A DNA stretch of 64,000 bases, taken from assembly GCA_052161885.1 (NCBI GenBank), contig CP197396.1, positions 2,480,001-2,544,000 of the forward strand, in the 5' to 3' direction. Positions within the stretch are counted from its first letter, which is position 1; every line of letters begins with the position of its first letter. Below are positions 1-8,714 of the stretch, in pieces. Both the position numbers and the translations under genes were made by a program. The stretch is from QKTW01 sp052161885 (GTDB taxonomy: Bacteria; Bacteroidota; Bacteroidia; Chitinophagales; Chitinophagaceae). The notes under the pieces are model-generated. The model was given only the letters and a program-made list of their open reading frames with translations. It had not been told where the DNA came from and searched no databases.

Positions 1-1803
1 GTTACCGGCACCACCGATGCCGTTGTTTTGTATGACAAGATCAAAGCTGGAAGATGGAGCTGTAAAACTAAAGCCGAAGTTTGTCCACGTGGTGGCCGAA
101 ATATTGCCGGTAGTACTGGAGGCCAGTACGCTACCTGTAGCTGCATCTACCACCTGGAACAATACATTTGGCCTGATTGAAGCTGAAGGGCTCAGATCAA
201 CCAGCCATGCAGAAAAATTATACGTAGCACCTGATATAACTCCTGTAAAGCGGCGGCGGAAGAATTCGCCTTTTTCAAAACTGGCATTCACCTCCATAAA
301 ATAGCCGGTTTGCCCGGCAGCATCTGCTGTATGATCGGCAGCAAGAGTAGGAGTAAAGCTTCCGTTGCTGGTTGTTACTACTTTATAATATCCGTCCGGA
401 GGGTAAGACAAAGGTGAAAGATGGTAAGACGTCTGACCTCTAAGCGTATCTCCAAATGGATTGGCAACAGCGTCATTGGTGCTGCCGAAAGTTTCCACAT
501 AGTTGGTGCTGCAGGAGTTCGTCATGGAGAAGTTATTTACCAGGCCATTTTGAAAGATTACATGTACCACTTCACCTGCTGCTACATTAAGAGTTGCATT
601 GGCATTGCTGACGCTGGAGCTGCTGTTACTTGTAGGATCATACATTTCAAAACGCTGCAATGCCCAGCCGCCAGGTACTGTTTCTGTAATAGTATAAGTA
701 CCGGGTGTTACTGCAATCATTTCAGAATTGTCGTTAGGTGAAGCACGTACCCGCTCGTCATCGATCCAGTGCACTGCATTGGGAGCGGTTGGATTGCTGG
801 CGATAGGTTCTCCCGTTTCTGTACGGGTGTAAATCCCTGTGTAGTGTGTTTGTGATATGGCTAACATTACCCCTGCATCCCAGAACTGGCCACCCAGTCC
901 ACCGGTTATCGAATAGGCAGCCTGCGAAGCATCAATAGTCCAGGCAGAACCAGTCCAGCGGTATTGATATGTCTGGGTGGATACTATAATTCTTCCCGTT
1001 GCATCATAAGCTACATCATTTACTTGTCCTGTTGTTGCAGAACTGCCCAGATGAACCAGGTTGTTCCCTGTTGGTCCCATTGTCCATACTTCATTACCAT
1101 TAGTTGCAAATACTATTGCTGTAGTGCTGCTGTTGGCAGACATATTTACATCTATTCTTTTGGCATTATTCTGCGCCCCTCCTGTGGGTTGATAAATCCT
1201 TGTCCAGCTGCCATCATAACGCCATATTTCACCAAGCGCATTTACGATAAATGTCCTGGTGATATCCCAGCCCGAAGCTACATCTACCGCATTACTGTTT
1301 CCGTAATTGGAAGGTGTGCCTATCTGGGTTGAAGTAGTACCGTTTATTGTAAAAACATTACCTCCTGAGCCACAGATAACAGCCTGGTTACCTATATATC
1401 CGTCAACACGTACTGCAGTCTGTGTAGTGCTTACCCAGGTTGATGAATTAATATCCCTGTAATAGACCATGGTGTTTGTGCCAGGTGTAGTGCCCGAAAC
1501 CGCATACAGCCTGCCAGCCTGGGATGAGCCAATATCCTGTATGCCCAGGTTCGCGGGATTGTCGTTGAGTGTGAATGCGGGGATAGTAGTTGATCCACCT
1601 GTAGCTGTAAAATTGAAGTCTACACTGGAACTTTCATCCAGGGTTCGTTTATGAACATAGATATACCCTTGCTGTGCCCGGGCTGGCAATACATTCAGTA
1701 ATGCCAGGCAGCATACCACATACTTAACAATGTTGCCTATACAGTTTTGTGCCTTCTTTCCGCAGGCAACCGATTCTTTTTCGTGGATAAAAATACTTTT
1801 CAT
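1..1803 (-). CDS. Large secreted protein, C-terminus beyond the left edge
   Basis: An open minus-strand frame of 601 codons runs from an ATG at 1803 to the window edge with no stop. Residues 1-25 form a long polar n-region, residues 26-43 a hydrophobic signal segment ending LPARAQ, so export is expected. The mature part is rich in Ser, Thr, Asn and Gly. It first holds a stretch that looks like repeated short beta blades (motifs such as GEIWRYDGSW and GNEVWTMGP), then a segment like a SpaA/collagen-binding-type beta-sandwich (TPGTYTITETVPGGWALQRF), then a carbohydrate-binding-like jelly-roll region near the edge. In this phylum such proteins usually end in a T9SS sorting tail, but the end is not visible, so that is inference. 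Function is unknown; an adhesin or surface protein is plausible. Confidence 0.85.
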   Translation of the reverse strand, partial: MKSIFIHEKESVACGKKAQNCIGNIVKYVVCCLALLNVLPARAQQGYIYVHKRTLDESSSVDFNFTATGGSTTIPAFTLNDNPANLGIQDIGSSQAGRLYAVSGTTPGTNTMVYYRDINSSTWVSTTQTAVRVDGYIGNQAVICGSGGNVFTINGTTSTQIGTPSNYGNSNAVDVASGWDITRTFIVNALGEIWRYDGSWTRIYQPTGGAQNNAKRIDVNMSANSSTTAIVFATNGNEVWTMGPTGNNLVHLGSSATTGQVNDVAYDATGRIIVSTQTYQYRWTGSAWTIDASQAAYSITGGLGGQFWDAGVMLAISQTHYTGIYTRTETGEPIASNPTAPNAVHWIDDERVRASPNDNSEMIAVTPGTYTITETVPGGWALQRFEMYDPTSNSSSSVSNANATLNVAAGEVVHVIFQNGLVNNFSMTNSCSTNYVETFGSTNDAVANPFGDTLRGQTSYHLSPLSYPPDGYYKVVTTSNGSFTPTLAADHTADAAGQTGYFMEVNASFEKGEFFRRRFTGVISGATYNFSAWLVDLSPSASIRPNVLFQVVDAATGSVLASSTTGNISATTWTNFGFSFTAPSSSFDLVIQNNGIGGAGN

Positions 1804-2900
1804 AAAACATTTATTTTAGCCTCTGTCAGAGGTACCAGTAAATGGTCTTTCCGTGTTCAGGTTCAGACTGTCTACAAGTGCTTCATCAGAGATCTTCTGC
1901 CCATAATTTCGTTTCGCAGTTCCGTTGTTTTCATCTGATAGATCTACATGCGTAAAACAACCGGCCAATATATTGTCAATACATACCCACTATTAAGAAG
2001 TGTGCATGTTTAATTGCAGGCATTTGTAATAGATAATTCTTCCCTGCGCAACCAGTAAACCGGCTGCAGATGCTACTTTTCGTTAGTCAGAGACGAAAAA
2101 TCGGGGAATATTAATGTTGGTTGGTTTTGATTCTGCTTTTCGCTTTCTGCCGACAGGAATCTATCTGAGGCAGCTTTTTTACATTTTTCTTTTTATGTTT
2201 CTTTATACTGCAAGTGACGCACACATGCTTCTGAATTCAAAACAAATTTAATACCATATAACAGCTTCAGAACCCCTAAAATACACTGATTAACCACCTA
2301 AATTTTGGGGTGGCATCAATAATTATCTTTCAGCAAAAAGCACGCAAAAGCAATTATAATATGCTATTTCTACGGCATATCACTCAGAAGGAAGCGGCAG
2401 AAGCTTTGTATTCTATGATCTTGACAATCAAACTAATTACCAGGACAAGCAGCCGCTGCCGTCGGCTGCACAGAGCCCTGTATGGAAGTACAGGATCATC
2501 TATCGTGAGAACGATATGGAGGTAGGCCCGTGGAGTGATGTGATGGATGAGTGCAGGCAGTTAAAACATCTGCTGATTTTGGAAAGTATCCTTTATCATG
2601 CAGCAAAAAGCCAGACTGTAAAGTGTAACTTTTGTTTTTGTATGGTGTATGAATGCACCTACTCTATCGAACCTCTGCATGACGACTGCAGTACTTCGGC
2701 CTGTCTTCCGATGTTATCAGAACCACAGCATGAGAGGGTGCTTACAAAATGAGGAAAAGGCTTTTTCCCGCAACGGCGCAGCGGTATGTGCAAGCCATTA
2801 TTATTTGGGATATCCCGAAGCCGGACATGATTAGACCAAACCATATAGCAAACTACATATTTTTTTGGCAAGAATAAACATCAGCTCCTTGCAGCAGCTA
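1804..2900. other. 1.1 kb spacer with a relic and a palindrome
   Basis: No intact gene is supported here. It should hold the promoter of the secreted protein to the left. It also contains the palindrome CCACC-N10-GGTGG at 2294-2313 and, from 2360, a reading frame that looks like the end of a lost gene (listed separately). From about 2570 to 2900 I see nothing recognisable. Confidence 0.6.
2360..2569 (+). pseudogene. Relic of a fibronectin-like C-terminal domain
   Basis: One plus frame is open from 2360 with no start codon at its head. It encodes a segment with GSGRSFVFYDLDNQTNYQD, then QPLPSAAQSPVWKYRIIYR, then ENDMEVGPWSD. From memory, the pattern QPLP-x-QS-x-VWKYK-x-IY ... VG-x-WSD is typical of the C-terminal part of a family of Bacteroidota hypothetical proteins with fibronectin-like folds. 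The frame then drifts into Cys-rich sequence without domain character and stops at 2752. With no start and no upstream domain, this is best read as a decayed gene fragment. Confidence 0.5.
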
Positions 2901-4982
2901 TTATGCAGATAGTTCAGCCCCTTGTGCACCAGCCAGTTCCAGCGGAAACGAACCTTCAATACAGGTGCCCGTTGCGCCGGATTTTATTTTAAAAATGCCT
3001 TGCAGGGTATTGCGTACCCGTTCACTCATACTTTGCAGCCCGATACCGTCCATTGCTTCAGCAGATATACCTTCTCCGTTATCGCAAATGCTGAATATAC
3101 AGGATTGATTCTGGTAACGGATAACGATAGTGATAAGCGTAGCCCGGGCATATTTTACGGTATTGGCTATAGCCTCCTTTATCACAAAATACAACTGTGT
3201 CTTTTGTATGGCGTTAAGCCGCACATCTATTTCCCGCAGATCTGTATCCAGTTTTATGCGGAAGCCCTGTGCATTTGAAAACTGGGCTGAAAGGCCGGAA
3301 AGGAATTCATGCAGGTCTATACCTGCCTGCTCTCCGCCTTTATTAAGGCTGTGCATATAATCCCTTGTTTGCGCATAGATCGCAGCTACTTCCATTTCAA
3401 TATCACGGAGCTGTTGCCGCTGTGCCTCACTTTCACTGCTCATACGCACATCATTGATATAATACCGCAGTGCTGCCAGTGTGCTGCCCAGGCCGTCGTG
3501 CAGGTCATGGGATATTTTCTGCCGCTGCTTCAGAACGGCTGCCTCACGGACTTCGCGGATACGGTTATCCTGCACCAACAGGAAACGCTCCATTTTACCT
3601 TTCTCCTGTTCCAGCGCCTGCCTGATATGCAGACTGTCCAGCAGCCTTTTTTTGGCAAGTGCGTACAGCAATGCAATAACTGCCAGCAGCAACAGTACTA
3701 TTGAAACGGCTGTCACTACAATAAAGTTGCGCTGTTTCTGCTGCGCGGCGCTCTTCAGCGCCAGCGTGTTTATTTCGCTTTGCTTTTCTTTTACGTTGTA
3801 CTTCTGGGTTATTTCATACACCTTTCCTCTTTGCTCCAGTACAGCTGCCGAATCTTCATACACCTTCTGCATTTCAAAGTACTTAAGTGCAGATGCTGCA
3901 TCGCCCCGGTCTCTGGCATCTTTATAAAGTGCTCCGTATATCAGTTTGGCAAGAGAAAGATCTGTATTGATACCGGGGTTGCTGAGCAGCAGTTTTTTAC
4001 CTGCTTCTCTATGACCGGTCCGCAGAAGACATATCCCCTTAACAGCCATCGTCTGGTTGTGCATATCCAGGAAATGATTTTCTATAGCCAGAGATGAATC
4101 TATATATATCAATGTGCTGTCGTAATGGCTGGTCTTATAATAGCTATACCATAGGGCAGCGTAATAATACTCCATCAGCCTGGACGTATCAGGGGTTTTC
4201 AATACCCTCATCTTCCTGATGTACTGCCGTGCAGAGTCTACAAAATCATGATTGCCGCTCTTGCCATAGAGATTCAGTAAGTCTTCTGATTTGCTGTAAT
4301 AATCTTCAAGCTGTGAGGCCGCCTGTGTGCCATCTGCCTTTTCTTCAGCTGTAAAATATGAATTGGAGATCTCGTGATATTCCATAGACTCCTTATGAAG
4401 GCCCATGTAAGAGTAATTCAGGCTCAGCAGGGAATACACGACACGCATAGCCCCTGAGTCATCATTTTTTTTAAACTGGTCGAGCGCTTCAAAATACTTT
4501 GTCTGGGCATCTTCATACTTCCCGGTAGAAGAATAAAAATTGCCGATCTGCATGTAGGCAGCGCCCAGGGTAGACAACAAGGCTGTATCTCCTTTTGTGA
4601 GCTGTATGATGCGCTCACAATAAGGCACCCATTCTCCCCGTGGGGATTCTTTATACTTCAACAAACGATAGTATTCCGCCACTGCGGCAAGATTGGTTGC
4701 CTGCGTCTTCCGGGATGCTTTCTTTCCCTCCTGTTCCAGCTCCGCAGAAAGCCGGTCCAGTTCATGTATGATCAGGGTATCTTTCTGCGTAGCAAATCTA
4801 TCGGCGTACCCGACTATACGTTTTTTATCGTTATTGGTGATGTGTGCAGGATCTTTGGGCTTTATATCGCCCGGAAGCCGTTGATACAGTTCTTTGCTTA
4901 TCTGCGCATAAGAAACAGATGCTGCAAAAACACAATACACCGCAATGCAGGATATTCTCTTCAGCAGATAGTTCGCAGACAT
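2901..4982 (-). CDS. TPR sensor histidine kinase, orphan
   Basis: A 693-aa protein starting at the ATG at 4982; an in-frame TTG lies five codons upstream but has no supporting site. It has a signal peptide (cleavage near VSYAQ), an extracytoplasmic TPR-like helical region of about 390 residues, one membrane span near residues 420-442, a coiled coil, and a HisKA_3 dimerisation domain with the phospho-acceptor in HDLHDGLGS (His495). The HATPase domain has the N box (KEAIANTVKYA), DNGEGIS and GIGLQS. It should phosphorylate a LuxR/NarL-type response regulator, but none is adjacent. It is a clear paralogue of the kinase at 16486-18525, including the motif KPKD-x2-HIT just after the signal peptide. 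Confidence 0.93.
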   Translation of the reverse strand: MSANYLLKRISCIAVYCVFAASVSYAQISKELYQRLPGDIKPKDPAHITNNDKKRIVGYADRFATQKDTLIIHELDRLSAELEQEGKKASRKTQATNLAAVAEYYRLLKYKESPRGEWVPYCERIIQLTKGDTALLSTLGAAYMQIGNFYSSTGKYEDAQTKYFEALDQFKKNDDSGAMRVVYSLLSLNYSYMGLHKESMEYHEISNSYFTAEEKADGTQAASQLEDYYSKSEDLLNLYGKSGNHDFVDSARQYIRKMRVLKTPDTSRLMEYYYAALWYSYYKTSHYDSTLIYIDSSLAIENHFLDMHNQTMAVKGICLLRTGHREAGKKLLLSNPGINTDLSLAKLIYGALYKDARDRGDAASALKYFEMQKVYEDSAAVLEQRGKVYEITQKYNVKEKQSEINTLALKSAAQQKQRNFIVVTAVSIVLLLLAVIALLYALAKKRLLDSLHIRQALEQEKGKMERFLLVQDNRIREVREAAVLKQRQKISHDLHDGLGSTLAALRYYINDVRMSSESEAQRQQLRDIEMEVAAIYAQTRDYMHSLNKGGEQAGIDLHEFLSGLSAQFSNAQGFRIKLDTDLREIDVRLNAIQKTQLYFVIKEAIANTVKYARATLITIVIRYQNQSCIFSICDNGEGISAEAMDGIGLQSMSERVRNTLQGIFKIKSGATGTCIEGSFPLELAGAQGAELSA

Positions 4983-5087
4983 ATGGGCATTAATCAAAAG
5001 GAGGAAAAAAACTGATACAATTTACAATATTTTACATTATTTTATTTATTTGTTTACCTAACCTAATGAAATTGAGATTGTTTAATA

Positions 5088-5123
5088 AAAACCGGCAGGC
5101 ACATTTCTGTACTTGCCGGCAAA
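5088..5123 (-). terminator. Terminator after pyruvate carboxylase
   Basis: The inverted repeat CCGGCA (5092-5097) / TGCCGG (5114-5119) sits just past the stop codon at 5139. On the minus strand it is followed by a T-rich run. Confidence 0.7.
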
Positions 5124-5138
5124 ACAAGAATGAAACTT

Positions 5139-8100
5139 TTAGTTCAGTTCCAGTACAAAATCATTTGTATTAACCAATGTGCCAGTTGCAAGCTCTATAT
5201 GCTTTATAAAGCCGTCAAAAGGTGCAGTAATGGTCGTTTCCATCTTCATTGCCTCAATAACGAACAAAGGCTGGTTTTTCTTTACAGGCTCTTCTTTTTT
5301 TACCAGCAGTTTTGAAAGCATACCCTGCAGCGGCGCTCCTATCTGCTTTTCGTCGGCCTTGTCTATTTTTTTATTTTCTACACGTTCTACTTTTACCGAG
5401 CGGTCCTGTATCTCCACTACACGCGTCTGGCCGTTCAGCTTGAAGAATATAGAGCGGTAACCGCGATCGTCAACGGGGCCCTGTCCCTGGAATTTAATGA
5501 GTAATGTTTTACCGCGGGCAATCTCGATCGTAATATCCTCACCCTGTTTCATTCCATAGAAGAAAATTGGCGATGGCACTACAGATACATCACCAAACTC
5601 CCGGCGGAACTTCAATGCTTCTTCAAATACTTTGGGGTAAAATTTATACGACAGAAAATCCAATATAGAAAGATCGTTGCCGTATGCGGCACAGAATGCT
5701 GCCAGCTCTGCGTCAAAATCTATTGCCGGCAGATGCTTGCCGGGCCGGTCGGTAAACGGCTGCTTGTCTTTTAGCACTATCTTCTGTAATGCAGGCGGGA
5801 AACCTCCTTCCGGCTGGCCTATTTCTCCCATAAAGAACTGCTGCACAGATTCCGGGAAAGAGATGTTTTCTCCTTTTGTCATTACATCTTCCGGCGTGAG
5901 GTTATTGGCCACCATGTATTGCGCCATATCGCCCACCACCTTTGAGCTGGGCGTAACTTTTACAATATCGCCAAACATATCATTTACTTTGGCAAACATT
6001 TCCTTGATATCTTCAAATTTATCTCCGAGACCCAAAGCAATTGCCTGTGGCTTCAGATTGGAATATTGCCCGCCCGGTATTTCGTGATGAAACACTTCGG
6101 CAGAACTTGCTTTCATGCCAGACTCAAACGGGTAGTATATTTCACGTACCGCTTCCCAGTAATTAGAAAACTGGTTCAGCGATTTAATATCGTATGTATT
6201 TTCCCGTTCGTGGAATTTCAACATCTCCACCACAGCATTAAAGTTGGGCTGAGACGTAAGCCCGGAAAGCGATCCCAGCGCACAATCTATTACATCCACA
6301 CCGGCATCTACTGCCATGAGATATGTTGCCGGCTGTAATGATGAGGTATCATGCGTGTGCAGGTGCAACGGTATTTTTACAGCATCTTTCAATGCCAGTA
6401 TCAGTTCTCTTGCTGCATAAGGCTTCAGCAGGCCGCTCATGTCTTTAATACCGAGTATATGCGCACCGGCATTTTCAAGGTCTTTGGCCAGTCGCACATA
6501 ATAGTCCAGCGTATACTTGGTACGCTTCGGGTCCATTATATCGCCGGTATAGCACAATGAACCTTCTGCAATACCCTGCGTACGCTTCCGTACCATTTCT
6601 ATGCAGGGAGCAATATTCTCCATCCAGTTCAGCGAGTCGAAAATGCGGAAAATGTCCACACCTTTTTCCCAGCTTTTCTCCACAAATTTCTCCACGAGAT
6701 TATCCGGGTATGCGGCATAGCCTACACCATTGCAACCACGGATCAGCATCTGCAGCAATATGTTCGGAATGGCTTTGCGCAACTGTTCCAGGCGTTTCCA
6801 CGGATCTTCACGCAGGAATCGCATACATACGTCAAAGGTGGCACCGCCCCACACTTCCATGCTGAAGGTCTGCGGATGCGCACGGGCAAAGGATTCTGCC
6901 ACTTTGAGCATGTCGTATGTGCGCATGCGCGTAGCCAGCAGAGACTGGTGGCCGTCCCGCAGCGTTGTATCTGTATATTGTATTTTCTTTTCTTCTTTCA
7001 GCCAGCTGGCAAAGCCTTCAGGCCCCAGCTCTGTGAGCAATTGCTTTGAGCCGGACGGGAATGGGGCATTGTGATCAAAAGCAGGCACAACAGGCTTTTC
7101 GAATGTTTTTGTTTTGTCTTTTACTTTCACATCGGGATTCCCGTTCACAGTTACATCTGCCAGGAATTTGAGCATGCGTGTACCCCGGTCTTCGCGACGT
7201 GCAAAATGGAACAGCTCCGGATGTTCCTGTATAAATCCTACGGTCGCATCGCCGGAAATGAATTGCGGATGCGTTACCAGGTTTTCGAGAAATGGGATAT
7301 TGTTGCGCACACCGCGTATCCTGAATTCCTTCAGGGCCCGGTGCATCTTCTGTGCTGCATCCTGCAAAGTATTGCCCTGTGTGCTCACCTTTACCAGCAT
7401 AGAGTCAAAGAACGGGCTTATCTTCATACCAGGGTAAGTACTGCCTTCATCAAGACGCACGCCAAAGCCTGCGGCATTGCGGTAGGTCTGCAGTGTACCA
7501 TAGTCCGGTTTAAAATCATTGGCCGGATCTTCTGTGGTAATGCGGCACTGAATAGCAAAACCATTTTTAGGAATGCTCTGCTGATCGCCCAGGCCTATTT
7601 CATAACCGGAAAGACGATGACCCGCTGCAACCCAGAGCTGGGTCTTGATCAGGTCTTTGCCGGTGATCATCTCTGTGACGGTATGTTCTACCTGTATGCG
7701 CGGATTTACCTCAATAAAATAAATATTCTCCTCCGCATCTACCAGGAACTCCACTGTGCCCAGATTGTTGTATTGTACAGCTGCTGCAATTTTTACAGCA
7801 TAGTCATACAGCTTCTCTCTTGTTTCTGCTTTCAGCGATACCGATGGCGCTATTTCTACCACCTTCTGAAACCTGCGCTGCACGCTGCAATCGCGTTCAT
7901 ACAAGTGCACAATATTGCCAAAATTGTCGGCAGCGATCTGCACTTCTATATGCTTGGGGCTTTCTACAAATTTTTCAAGGAATACAGTATCGTCGCCAAA
8001 TGCATTTTTTGCTTCACTGCGTGCCTCCCGGAATCCTTTCTGCAATTCTTCATCGGTACGCACCACGCGCATTCCGCGCCCGCCGCCGCCTGCAGCTGCT

Positions 8101-8588
8101 TTAAGCATCAGCGGGTAACCAATGCGGTTTGCCTCACGCAGGGCTGTTGCTTCGTCTACCAGATCTTCACGATTGCTTTCTATGATGGGCAGGCCGGCCT
8201 TCACTGCTACTTCTTTTGCCGTCACTTTATCTCCCAGTGCCGACATTACCTCTGGTCGCGGCCCTACAAAAATGAGCCCGTTGTCGGCGCATTTCTGTGC
8301 AAAGGTTGCATTTTCCGAAAGGAAGCCATAGCCGGGATGTACCGCGTCAACCCCATTTTCTTTAGCAATACAGATGATCGCATCAATGTCCAGGTATGGC
8401 TTCAGCGGATCGTTGTCTGCACCTACCTGGTATGCTTCATCGGCTTTATACCGGTGTAGCGAGTAGCGGTCTTCGTAGGTATAAATAGCAACAGTCTGGA
8501 TACCCAGTTCCGTTGCGGCGCGGGAGATACGTATAGATATCTCTCCCCGGTTTGCAATGAGCAGTTTTTTGATCGTGATTTGTGACAT
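5139..8588 (-). CDS. pyc: Pyruvate carboxylase, single chain
   Basis: Converts pyruvate, bicarbonate and ATP to oxaloacetate, replenishing the TCA cycle in the cytoplasm. The 1149-aa length fits the one-chain enzyme. The biotin carboxylase part starts at KKLLIANRGEI and holds the ATP-grasp glycine loop (AAAGGGGRGM) and EVNPRIQVEHTVTE. The carboxyltransferase part has TDTTLRDGHQS, the metal-binding HLHTHD and the carboxylated-lysine context GIKDMSG. The C-terminal biotinyl domain has EAMKMETT with the biotin-accepting lysine at about residue 1115. I chose the ATG at 8588 because the upstream TTG extension (to 8621) adds residues not expected in the family. It appears monocistronic, with hairpins on both sides. 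Confidence 0.97.
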   Translation of the reverse strand: MSQITIKKLLIANRGEISIRISRAATELGIQTVAIYTYEDRYSLHRYKADEAYQVGADNDPLKPYLDIDAIICIAKENGVDAVHPGYGFLSENATFAQKCADNGLIFVGPRPEVMSALGDKVTAKEVAVKAGLPIIESNREDLVDEATALREANRIGYPLMLKAAAGGGGRGMRVVRTDEELQKGFREARSEAKNAFGDDTVFLEKFVESPKHIEVQIAADNFGNIVHLYERDCSVQRRFQKVVEIAPSVSLKAETREKLYDYAVKIAAAVQYNNLGTVEFLVDAEENIYFIEVNPRIQVEHTVTEMITGKDLIKTQLWVAAGHRLSGYEIGLGDQQSIPKNGFAIQCRITTEDPANDFKPDYGTLQTYRNAAGFGVRLDEGSTYPGMKISPFFDSMLVKVSTQGNTLQDAAQKMHRALKEFRIRGVRNNIPFLENLVTHPQFISGDATVGFIQEHPELFHFARREDRGTRMLKFLADVTVNGNPDVKVKDKTKTFEKPVVPAFDHNAPFPSGSKQLLTELGPEGFASWLKEEKKIQYTDTTLRDGHQSLLATRMRTYDMLKVAESFARAHPQTFSMEVWGGATFDVCMRFLREDPWKRLEQLRKAIPNILLQMLIRGCNGVGYAAYPDNLVEKFVEKSWEKGVDIFRIFDSLNWMENIAPCIEMVRKRTQGIAEGSLCYTGDIMDPKRTKYTLDYYVRLAKDLENAGAHILGIKDMSGLLKPYAARELILALKDAVKIPLHLHTHDTSSLQPATYLMAVDAGVDVIDCALGSLSGLTSQPNFNAVVEMLKFHERENTYDIKSLNQFSNYWEAVREIYYPFESGMKASSAEVFHHEIPGGQYSNLKPQAIALGLGDKFEDIKEMFAKVNDMFGDIVKVTPSSKVVGDMAQYMVANNLTPEDVMTKGENISFPESVQQFFMGEIGQPEGGFPPALQKIVLKDKQPFTDRPGKHLPAIDFDAELAAFCAAYGNDLSILDFLSYKFYPKVFEEALKFRREFGDVSVVPSPIFFYGMKQGEDITIEIARGKTLLIKFQGQGPVDDRGYRSIFFKLNGQTRVVEIQDRSVKVERVENKKIDKADEKQIGAPLQGMLSKLLVKKEEPVKKNQPLFVIEAMKMETTITAPFDGFIKHIELATGTLVNTNDFVLELN

Positions 8589-8658
8589 ACAGAAATGCGG
8601 TTGCTGGTAAAACGGTTGCAATATAATCCTGAATTTAATGGATTAACGGATCGTTATA

Positions 8659-8690
8659 CAAAAAAAGCGCCGGGAACATTTCCGGCGCTT
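8659..8690 (-). terminator. Terminator after the M13 peptidase
   Basis: A perfect 9-bp stem AAGCGCCGG (8665-8673) / CCGGCGCTT (8682-8690) has an 8-nt loop. On the minus strand it is followed by TTTTTT, which fits an intrinsic terminator for the gene ending at 8715. Confidence 0.85.
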
Positions 8691-8714
8691 TAAAGTTGTT
8701 TAAAAAAAGAATAC

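Noticed and set aside
7071..8459. Long plus-strand open frame of 462 codons opposite pyruvate carboxylase
   Set aside because: It is antisense to an unmistakable pyc gene and its translation is Cys/His/Tyr-rich without domains; a shadow frame.
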